Assembly: GCA_036940085.1 (NCBI GenBank)
Contig: JALLBK010000653.1
Coordinates: forward strand, 1 to 10,287
DNA from: Discostella pseudostelligera
Lineage: Eukaryota > Bacillariophyta > Thalassiosirophyceae > Thalassiosirales > Thalassiosiraceae
Direction: 5' to 3'
Length of the DNA stretch: 10,287 nucleotides
In this document: positions 1 through 6,401 of the stretch, piece by piece
Layout of the letters: the number at the start of each line of letters is the position of its first letter
How positions within the stretch are numbered: the first letter of the stretch is position 1
Translations under genes and position numbers: made by a program
The notes under the pieces: generated by a model
Seen by the model: only the letters and a program-made list of their open reading frames with translations
What the model was told of the DNA's origin: nothing
Databases searched by the model: none

Positions 1-1
1 A

Positions 2-178
2 CTACATTCGCCTTCCATTCCATTCGAGGAAAATATATTTGGTGGTGCCGTAAAAGAACGAACGCCGAGGGAGGGTGGTAACGACGAAACGGAGTCGGCT
101 CCATCTCGGAATAGAAACGGTGATGGCGGTGGGAAGAAATTGTCTCGTTTTGCACAACAGCGGTTACAGAGAGGGTGA
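2..178 (+). CDS. 3' end of a URI-like (unconventional prefoldin RPB5 interactor) gene, partial
   Basis: The frame beginning at base 2 is open from the window edge to a TGA at 176-178, giving the last 58 residues of a protein whose start lies to the left. It contains the segment IFGGAVKER, then a polar Gly/Asn/Glu-rich stretch, and ends KKLSRFAQQRLQRG. From family knowledge, URI1 proteins end with an (A)F-S-G-x-V-x-E motif, a variable linker and a terminal (V)S-(R/K)-F-K-x-x-R-L-Q motif; the order and spacing here match. URI acts in a prefoldin-like/R2TP complex that helps assemble RNA polymerases. The prefoldin domain itself is outside the window, so the identity rests only on the tail. The gene is convergent with the PhyH-family gene, with 70 bases between the two stops. 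The next best reading is an unrelated basic C-terminus. Confidence 0.5.
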   Translation, partial: LHSPSIPFEENIFGGAVKERTPREGGNDETESAPSRNRNGDGGGKKLSRFAQQRLQRG

Positions 179-248
179 AAGAAATACTTAATACGAACCA
201 TTGCAGATGCAGAATTGTTACATTTTACGGTTGTGACATCCAGACTTT

Positions 249-1950
249 TCATTCGAATTCTCTCTCGTTAATTGGCCAGACAATGGGCACTTGTGCATTC
301 CTAAATTGCGTTCTAGGTTGGACCTCTCCCACCCACGATCGAAAGCTCCAAACATCTTCGTTATCACCCTTGGCTGCTGCTGCATCATCGCCGTCCTTCT
401 TTCGAGACTTGTCCGTGGTGGTATGAGATGAGACAACATCCTCTCTAACTTCTGCACGCGCATCGACATATGTTATCGATAGTGCATATCTATCCCCTCC
501 TCCATCTTCGTTATAGAATTCCGCAGAATCAGCACAATGCAGTGTCCATCCATTATGAACCGTAACACTCCCAACCTCGAGCGGCATATGATGCCGCACC
601 GCCTCATCACCATATCGATTTTCTAACCGATCATACTCGTTTCCTTCTGCTCCATTCCAAAATGGCAATGCAAAATCCGAATGTGATCCATCGACAAATA
701 ACAATCCCGTCCCTCCGTCCTCAGGCAACGGTACATTTTGTAATGGTATCCAGAACGAAATCATTTTTGAAGTATCAAATGGTGACATGCGTGCATCGGA
801 ATGCCATGGGGTCCATCCATCGCCGACACGTTTGTGAAATAAAGAGTCTTGGTAGAGACGAACGGAGGGTACATCCAATAGAATCGAAGCCGCCTGGGCA
901 AGATAGGGAGAGAGACACAGCCCTCGAACAGTGGGCGTATTGTGGTTGTTTGCACTACTGCCTTCCTCGCTAGACTCAGATGATGATGATGATCTCCAAA
1001 TATTGAAGTGCTGAAGGAAGGGCAAATCCCCATCAAATGAATCAATTCCAAAACTTTCTAATAGTTCTTGACACTCCTCTGCAGTAGTAAGATTGTCCAC
1101 AATCGATCGAACATTATTTCGATGATACTCCTCGGGACTATCGGCTAGTTGAACTTCCACTTTTTGACGCCATGCCGAGAGGGCATGTTTGGCAGCGTAG
1201 GGCACTAGTTCCGATCGTAGATTCTGAATGAGTGTTGTGGGAAGGAAGGAGCGTAGAACGGCATGACCATGACGAGAATAGCCAAGCTGTGTCTGTAGTG
1301 ATATTTCGGGCGAGGATGATAGACCATCTGTTATGGACGACGAAGACGAGCTCATTGATTCGATGATTGGCGACGATGATGATTCTGTTGCTGCAACTGG
1401 CTCCAAGCCGATTCCTTGTTGGGTGGTCGACAAACAAATATGATATGACGGTCATGAAATACACAACCACAAACAGACACCATTATTGCCCATACATACC
1501 TCGAACAAGATTGTCAATATCTGACTTCTTCATCCGTCGTCCCTTGCTACTAATACTACTAGTACCCTTTTTAGATGCAGCGCCCGAGTCATCTTTTGGT
1601 TTTGTCGACCTCGATGCGCGCAAGGCTATACCACCACCGAGCGGCTCAATAATTTTTCGTGCAGATGTATTTTTTTGTTGTAGTCTGACACACTTCTTCG
1701 CGCTTGAATGAAACAAGAAGCAAGAGTATCCTGTCTGACGATTTTGCGAATAAGAATAACACCGCTGCCATTGCCATGCAGATGACCCATTTACTGCATC
1801 ATTTCTGCACACCACGTAGTCACTGTTTGTACAAGCCCTTGCACCCCATGACGACGATGATGTTGATGATGCCGATGATGGTAAGGATGAACAAGCTTCC
1901 TTAATCCAACACGCAACAACTAAAACGGAAATGATCGATTGCCTCGTCAT
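249..1950 (-). CDS. Phytanoyl-CoA dioxygenase (PhyH) family protein, two exons, with signal-peptide-like N-terminus
   Basis: Proposed model: exon 1 1950..1500, exon 2 1414..249 (or starting at 1390), 538 residues with the longer exon 2. Exon 2 carries the catalytic fold of a non-heme Fe(II)/2-oxoglutarate oxygenase. It has the HxD pair in PWHSDARMSPFD (His355, Asp357), the FWIPLQNVPLPEDGGTGLLFVDGSH core, a distal His in HNGWTLHC (His443) and the 2OG-binding Arg in DRYALSITYVDAR (Arg459). The substrate cannot be inferred; the family hydroxylates very diverse small molecules. The exon 2 frame has no ATG before its conserved region (it opens from a TTG at 1433), which forces an upstream exon. 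Exon 1 begins at the first ATG of its frame, 1950, with MTRQSIISVLVVACWIKEAC, a hydrophobic stretch that looks like a signal peptide or the first part of a plastid or secretory presequence, followed by Ser-rich and Lys/Arg-rich sequence. No clear diatom ASAFAP motif is visible. Exon 1 has no domain I recognise and may hide another intron. Confidence 0.78.
1415..1499 (-). other. Intron in the PhyH-family gene (acceptor 1415 or 1391)
   Basis: Read on the minus strand, exon 1 ends ..CTTGTTCGAG and is followed by a strong donor GTATGT starting at 1499. The first AG in a suitable context is CAACAAG, ending at 1415 (85-base intron). A more canonical TTGCAG ends at 1391 (109-base intron). Both restore the same frame because the two sites differ by 24 bases, so the proteins differ by eight residues (IGLEPVAA). 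Without splicing, exon 1 reaches a stop at 1483-1485 and the dioxygenase frame lacks a start codon. The donor is clear; the acceptor choice is unresolved. Confidence 0.72.
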
Positions 1951-2111
1951 CGTCGTCGTATTGGTGTCTGATGTTGATGGTAATGCCGTGTTGGTCGATG
2001 GTAATGGTAGAAGAATGGGTATGAGTTTGGTGTTGGGATATTGATGTTGATGTGATGGCAGTTTGATCGATTGATGCGATGGTCTCGATGGTCGATGGTG
2101 TTGCCCTATTC

Positions 2112-2117
2112 CACGTG
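2112..2117. promoter_or_regulatory. CACGTG (G-box/E-box) upstream of the PhyH-family gene
   Basis: Palindromic CACGTG in the context CCACGTGTAG, about 160 bases upstream of the PhyH start codon at 1950. CACGTG is the classical core bound by bHLH and bZIP factors. The same core recurs upstream of MPP-beta/POP4 and of DHS in this window. Binding is inferred only from the motif. Confidence 0.35.
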
Positions 2118-2136
2118 TAGATGATTGAGCGGGTTG

Positions 2137-2150
2137 GAAATGGCGGGAAA
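2137..2150. promoter_or_regulatory. E2F-like site, copy 1
   Basis: GAAATGGCGGGAAA. The reverse complement contains TTTCCCGC, an exact match to the E2F/DP consensus TTTSSCGC. It lies about 190 bases upstream of the PhyH start codon. The identical 14-mer occurs again 83 bases away, which makes a chance match less likely. The regulatory role is inferred. Confidence 0.42.
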
Positions 2151-2219
2151 AGATACACAAATCTGTTGGGATTAGATTCGGTTAGATACATAACGATAGA
2201 GAGAGAAATGAAGCAAGCA

Positions 2220-2233
2220 GAAATGGCGGGAAA
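2220..2233. promoter_or_regulatory. E2F-like site, copy 2
   Basis: Second exact copy of the 14-mer containing GCGGGAAA (TTTCCCGC on the other strand), in the same orientation as copy 1. It is followed within 20 bases by a GC-rich stretch GCGGCGCGCGGG (2251-2262) that may be part of the same promoter element. The regulatory role is inferred. Confidence 0.42.
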
Positions 2234-2456
2234 GTGATCAATACGAGGGAGCGGCGCGCGGGCAACAAGAAGTTGTTGTTCTTCTTCAATCGTCGTACAT
2301 GACGAGTAGCAGAACGTATTAGGAGTACCTCACTCTAGCCAAGCGACAAAAAGGAAAGCGAATGATTGGGGGGAGGACGACGAATCATTGACTTGGCGGC
2401 TCGTGGACCAGACGGAGACGACTTGCTGCGGCGGGCGATGTGTAAATACCACTCCT

Positions 2457-4145
2457 CTAGTATGAATTATTCCTTATCCATTCATACGAAGGCAATCCCT
2501 CCAAACCTCCCACCGCCGCCAAAGCATGATCTTTATCATGAAACACCTTATACGCGGCAGCCTTGACATCCTCGACACTCAATTCTTCAATGCGTAAAAA
2601 TATTTCCGCCGGTGTCAATCTTCGACCATACGTCAACAACTGTCTTCCAATATCTTCACACACATTCGAATTACCATCCAATCCCATTAGCATCGTGGCC
2701 TTGAGTGCAATCTTTGCACGTTCGACATCCTCTTCGGTAACATGCTCTACCAACTGTGCGACATTATTCACAAGACATGTCATTAAATCTCCCACCTTCT
2801 CCCTCTCCGTAATGGCATACAGACCAAAGAGGCCAGTATCCTTGTAACATGTATTGAAGGTACTAATCGAATTGGCCAATTCATGTTGAGCCACATCGAG
2901 ACATAATTGAGAGGTAACATTCTTCCCCGCGGCGCGATCGTACGAGCCAATGAGAGTTTGGAGTAACATTAATGGGTAGGCATATTCCGATGTCCACGAC
3001 GTGCCCTCGTAGGCTAATGCGATGTGTGCCATTGTGTCGGATTCAAAATGGATTCTGTAAGAGGTATAATATACAAGCAAAGATCGTTGTACCGATGTGT
3101 GAGAATGAAGAGATATCAATCCTGACGATATAGATGATTGCACAACCCGCAGACCAAAATCAGCACCCTCGCTCTCGCTCCATTCATATACTCTCTCTTA
3201 TACTCACCTAACATCACTCCCCACAAACTTGGCCACATCCAAACAAACTGCATCACTCTTCTTCTGTTCCTCATTCAATTCCATTCGTAAATTCCCAAAG
3301 TATCGTTGGGCCAATTCCACCAACCGTTCATGATCCACCGCACCAGCACCAGCAATCACCATATGAGGTGCCAAGTAATGTGTGTCAATATACAATCGCA
3401 AATCCTCCCTGGATAAACTTAGTATATTCGATTCACTCCCCAAGATGGTACGGCCTAATCCACTCCCCGCAAAGGCAGTAGCATGCAAATGATCCAATAC
3501 CAATTCTTCCGAATGTTTATTCACCTCTTTCATTTCACGCAATATCACATCTCGTTCACGATGTATGGCCAATGGATCTAACTTGGAATTCAGTAGTATG
3601 TCGGCTAATATATCCATGGCTTTATCCACATCTTTCTCAAACACTTTGGCAAAGTACACAGTCTGTTCACGACTAGTGTAGGCATTCAAATGTCCACCCA
3701 TATTCTCAATTTCAATTTCGAGAGCGTATTGAGAGCGGGAGGGTGTGCCCTTGAAGGCCATGTGTTCGAGGAAGTGCGCGGCGCCATTGTTGTGCAATGT
3801 TTCGTATCGAGAACCGGCGTCGATCCATACGCCGACGGTGGCGGTGGAGGAGCCGGGGATGGTTTCGGTGGCGATGCGTAGGTGGTTGTGAGGGAGGGCG
3901 GAGATGTGGGTGGTGGGTGCCGCGAGGAGGTAGGATGGAAAATTATTATTATTATGATGGATGGTGGGAGAAGAAGAGGTGGAGGCGATGACATTGACGT
4001 TGGTGGAAAATAGTGATGTAGATACAGCAGCAGGCTGACTTGGACTGGTGCTGATGATGATGATGCCTTGTCGACGACGCTGAAGATGAAGGAGCGATGG
4101 CGGCAGTCTCGCAGTCGCGGATTGCAGTTTATTGATTATTGACAT
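2457..4145 (-). CDS. PMPCB: Mitochondrial processing peptidase beta subunit, two exons
   Basis: Exon 1 4145..3208 and exon 2 3054..2457 give 511 residues, close to the usual family length. The M16 metalloprotease zinc motif HxxEH is intact as HFLEHMAFKGT (residues 124-128), with the downstream Glu in VILREMKEV (about residue 204). The catalytic subunit signature is therefore present, unlike the inactive alpha subunit. ENMGGHLNAYTSREQTVY and HATAFAGSGLGRTILG are also close to known MPP-beta sequences. The first ~50 residues are Arg/Ser-rich with no early acidic residues, as expected of a mitochondrial presequence. The protein should cleave presequences of imported precursors in the matrix; in some lineages it doubles as the complex III core 1 subunit, and the sequence cannot tell. 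The C-terminus GLPSYEWIRNNSY also matches the family. The gene is divergent from POP4, with 417 bases between start codons. Confidence 0.95.
3055..3207 (-). other. Intron in the MPP-beta gene
   Basis: On the minus strand the donor is AG|GTGAGT (intron starts at 3207) and the acceptor is CCTCTTACAG (ends at 3055), 153 bases. Splicing joins ..GSDVR to IHFESDTMAHIALAYEG, reproducing the continuous family sequence at this point (G-S-E-V-R then ..AHVAIA.EG in homologues). Unspliced, exon 1 stops immediately at the TGA inside GTGAGT, and exon 2 has no ATG at its 5' end. Confidence 0.93.
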
Positions 4146-4318
4146 GATCTTTGAGATGAGAGATTTGAAAGTGAAGATACTATTGGAACTAATGTTCAGC
4201 GCGGAGCAGCCCGATCATCGATGCATGACCAATTCAAATGAATGCAAAAAGAAAGCGGTGTTTGATTGTGTGATTGTGATGGAGGAGGGAGGGTGCCATA
4301 AAATATTATCCAAGAGAG

Positions 4319-4350
4319 TCTTCCACGTGGCACGACCATCTTCCACGTGG
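4319..4350. promoter_or_regulatory. Two tandem 12-mers with CCACGTGG palindromes
   Basis: TCTTCCACGTGG occurs exactly at 4319-4330 and 4339-4350, start to start 20 bases, about two helical turns. Each holds the 8-base palindrome CCACGTGG (4323-4330 and 4343-4350), a strong G-box/E-box. The pair lies about 175-205 bases upstream of the MPP-beta ATG and about 215-245 upstream of the POP4 ATG, so it could serve either gene. Binding by bHLH or bZIP factors is inferred. Confidence 0.5.
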
Positions 4351-4387
4351 TTGGTGGAGATTTCGTCTGTCTGTCGTGACAGTGCAC

Positions 4388-4415
4388 CTTCGAACAGCTT
4401 CGACCCTCTTCGAAC
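4388..4415. repeat. 10-base-phased CTTCGA(A/C)C triplet
   Basis: CTTCGAAC at 4388-4395, CTTCGACC at 4398-4405 and CTTCGAAC at 4408-4415 are spaced exactly 10 bases apart, about one helical turn. They sit within the POP4/MPP-beta intergenic region, nearer POP4. The function is unknown; this could be a factor-binding array or a short tandem duplication. Confidence 0.45.
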
Positions 4416-4562
4416 CGTCCATCAATCTCGCGACGGACGGCAACGCGACCATGATAATATTATGACGACGACGACCGATGACTCCTACGCTTACGACGAC
4501 ACGACACCATCCGCCAACGCCGACACGACGCCGTTAGGTGTTGCGCAAAGCAATAATTCAAT

Positions 4563-6114
4563 ATGAGTAATACCATCAGCAGCGGCGGCGGCGGCGGTGG
4601 CGGCAGCGGTGCCACGCTCTCCAATGATGCCTTGTACGCTCCACTGTCGACCTATGCCGATTGCACATCAACTACAACTACTATGATAGCAACTCCTCCC
4701 GGCGGCGGCGGCGCCAAACAAAAACAGCAGCAACAGCAACAACATTCACTCGCACTCCAAACATCCGCCTCCCTACGAGAATCCTCCCTCCTCACCTACG
4801 TATCCTCCTCCATCTGCACAAATCTCAAAACATGTCATCCTCATGAATATGTCTTGTATCGAAGCATTGGCGGTAAAGTGGCCCAATATGGTATGGGCGA
4901 TGGAAATCATGATGGTGTCTCATATTCCAATTCCATACGATCATTATTAGAAAATAAATTGAGTAATCGCTCTTTAGTCTTGGTGGGTGGGGGTGTGGTG
5001 CAGAGTACTGCGTCGGTGGGTAAACGAACTGGCAATGGCATGGGAGGTAGTACTACTACCATGATGATGCAGCAACATTCACAAGAGCAACATGCATCCT
5101 CTATGACTACAGTTGCATCGACATCTTCCAGCAGTGGCATTTCTAGTAAACGAGTACGAAAACGAGCGGGTGGAAATGGTATCTTTGGCTGTATTTCGAA
5201 CAAACGACGGAAAAAGATATTGAAGGAAACAATACTTGCGCCAAGGGGGAAGAAGAAAGATGAACATTCCGATCATCGTGATGAATTAAACATTCGTGAT
5301 GGAAAGATACAACAGAAACTGCCAATTATATCAACCCAATCATCGCCGGAACAACAGACTACGACGCAACCATCCGCTCAGGAAGTCGTACAGCGGCTTT
5401 CATCGATGGATGAAATCATCGCCGACACTGGTGGAAATAATATGGAGAGAGAATTCCAAGAAAAAGTTGGGTCAGTCATNGGATGAAATCATCGCCGACA
5501 CTGGTGGAAATAATATGGAGAGAGAATTCCAAGAAAAAGTTGGGTCAGTCATTGAAACACTTCATACAATGTGGATCAGTTACATACGGGCGCTTTGTCG
5601 TTCTTCCAATCTAATGCCCTCGTCATCAAAATTTTCCACCACAACCACCCTCAACACCACCAACATCAACACTGCTAAAACCACTTACACCCATACATCA
5701 CCATTATCACTCAATCAACGAAAACAACTTTCATATCTACTAGCGACTTCCGAACATGTGGGTATGGTAGTTACAATTGCACAATGTCCGTCCCGTCGTC
5801 ATTTAATACGTAAACGAAGTATTGTGGTACAGGAGACGAACGAGACTTGGACTATGGCTCTGCTGGTTCCAAAGAAGAGGAGGAGGAAGAAGAAGAAATT
5901 GAAAAAGATTAAGCATGATGGAGTTAGTAAGCCGAACGAAGTAGTTGAAGCCATCGACACGACAGCAGTGGTAGAAGTAGTACCGCCACCACCATCATCC
6001 GAAGATGAAGAGGATGCTATTAATTCAACATGGAAGATTGTCATGGTGCCGAAACGTGGGACTGTGCTAGATGTGACTTTGCCCTGGGGGGACTCCCTGA
6101 CATTGTGCGCTTGA
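4563..6114 (+). CDS. POP4: RNase P/MRP protein subunit Pop4/Rpp29, split by an assembly duplication
   Basis: As sequenced, the frame from ATG 4563 stops just after an N at 5480, and the conserved part continues in another frame to TGA 6112-6114. Removing one copy of the flanking 72-base repeat plus the N (73 bases) joins the two frames exactly and predicts one 492-residue protein. Its C-terminal part matches Pop4/Rpp29: LHTMWISYIRAL (residues ~309-320), then HVGMVVTIAQCPS and SIVVQETNETW (~373-405), and VPKRGTVLDVTLPWG (~471-485). Pop4 is the Sm-like-fold subunit of nuclear/nucleolar RNase P and RNase MRP, acting in tRNA 5' maturation and rRNA processing. Odd features are a ~300-residue low-complexity N-terminus (Gly, Gln, Ser/Thr runs and basic patches) and a ~55-residue insertion inside the core (Lys/Arg-rich, then Pro/acidic). 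The end is also short: it stops at DSLTLCA, whereas homologues continue past the matching TLYG-like position. It is probably single-exon. Confidence 0.8.
4582..4605 (+). repeat. GGC-rich trinucleotide run encoding poly-Gly
   Basis: In-frame GGC/GGT repeat coding for seven consecutive glycines at the start of the Pop4-like protein (ISSGGGGGGGSG). A CAG/CAA run at 4725-4742 encodes six glutamines in the same protein. Such runs are prone to length change and replication slippage. Confidence 0.7.
5408..5552. repeat. 72-base perfect direct repeat around a single N (probable assembly join artefact)
   Basis: Bases 5408-5479 and 5481-5552 are identical over 72 bases (GGATGAAATCATCGCC.. to ..GTTGGGTCAGTCAT), separated only by one N at 5480. 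This is the signature of two overlapping contigs placed end to end with a token gap instead of being merged. The 73-base excess shifts the frame by one and splits POP4. Collapsing it restores the frame and brings the N-terminal part directly onto the Pop4 core. Confidence 0.9.
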
Positions 6115-6210
6115 TTATTACGCATTGCAACCTTATTGTCTGTGTTTAATGAGCTTTTAACAGTCCTCCAATATCTCTCGTCTCCTCCCTCTTACTCCTA
6201 CTTGCTCTGC

Positions 6211-6216
6211 CACGTG
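6211..6216. promoter_or_regulatory. CACGTG (G-box/E-box) upstream of DHS
   Basis: CACGTG in the context GCCACGTGTAAG, about 190 bases upstream of the DHS ATG. It shares CCACGTGTA with the site upstream of the PhyH-family gene at 2112. The role is inferred from the motif. Confidence 0.38.
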
Positions 6217-6239
6217 TAAGTTTGAGTGGCTCTGATGGC

Positions 6240-6251
6240 GGCGCGCCAAAA
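6240..6251. promoter_or_regulatory. E2F-like site with GGCGCGCC palindrome
   Basis: GGCGCGCCAAAA; the reverse complement begins TTTTGGCGC, which matches the E2F consensus TTTSSCGC. It lies about 150 bases upstream of the DHS start codon and 24 bases downstream of CACGTG. Functional assignment is inferred. Confidence 0.42.
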
Positions 6252-6401
6252 TGAAGTCTCGTCCGTCTGTCCTGCTTTTGCCCGCCGATTCTCTCCCGCT
6301 ATTTTTCTCTGCCGACAACCACACATCCAAAATCCTATCACTGGTGGATAGCTAGCAAGCAAACGGCAAACTACCGATACCCTCCGATACCGATACCGAC
6401 C

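Larger units (their letters stand above)
1951..2456. promoter_or_regulatory. Intergenic region: PhyH-family upstream region and MPP-beta 3' flank
   Basis: About 500 bases with no credible gene. On the PhyH sense strand (minus), the part nearest the ATG (about 1951-2110) is CA/CAT-rich with few stops, as expected of a 5' leader. Open frames run through it, but they start from non-ATG codons and have repetitive composition. Farther upstream are CACGTG at 2112-2117 and two copies of a TGGCGGGAAA-containing 14-mer (listed separately). No TATA box is obvious. The portion next to 2456 should hold the MPP-beta 3' untranslated region and polyadenylation signals, but I see no distinctive signal. Confidence 0.5.
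4146..4562. promoter_or_regulatory. Bidirectional promoter between MPP-beta (-) and POP4 (+)
   Basis: 417 bases between two divergent start codons. The open frame on the + strand from 4132 to 4566 starts inside the MPP-beta coding sequence, has no recognisable domain and is best treated as chance. Visible structure: paired 12-mers with CCACGTGG cores at 4319-4350, and a 10-base-phased CTTCGA(A/C)C triplet at 4388-4415. The stretch before the POP4 ATG is rich in ACGACG repeats. No TATA box is evident. Confidence 0.55.
6115..6401 (+). promoter_or_regulatory. Intergenic region upstream of DHS
   Basis: 287 bases holding the POP4 3' end and the DHS promoter. It includes a pyrimidine-rich stretch (about 6163-6208), CACGTG at 6211-6216, GGCGCGCCAAAA at 6240-6251, and short CCGATAC repeats just before the DHS ATG (6374-6398). 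No gene is seen here. Confidence 0.5.

Noticed and set aside
1951..2110. CATCAACAT/GATGGTCGATGG repeats as a tandem-repeat array or CRISPR-like structure
   Set aside because: The units are short and degenerate, with no regular repeat-spacer spacing. The composition fits a CA-rich 5' leader.
1901..2191. Additional minus-strand open frame overlapping the 5' part of the PhyH gene
   Set aside because: The CA-rich leader has few stop codons in several frames. The product is a Thr/Ser/Ile/His repeat with no family resemblance.
3686..3994. Pro/Ser/Thr-rich minus-strand frame and matching + strand frames inside MPP-beta exon 1
   Set aside because: They are shifted readings of a well-supported MPP-beta coding sequence, with low-complexity products.
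4132..4566. 144-codon open frame on the + strand ending at the POP4 start
   Set aside because: It starts within the MPP-beta coding sequence on the other strand, runs through promoter motifs, has no recognisable domain, and its tail is simple ACGACG-type repeat. Best explained as chance.
5296..5480. N-terminal part of the second POP4 frame (MMERYNRNCQ..) as a genuine start
   Set aside because: This stretch is the out-of-frame reading of the same bases that encode the first frame. It becomes open only because of the duplicated 73 bases.
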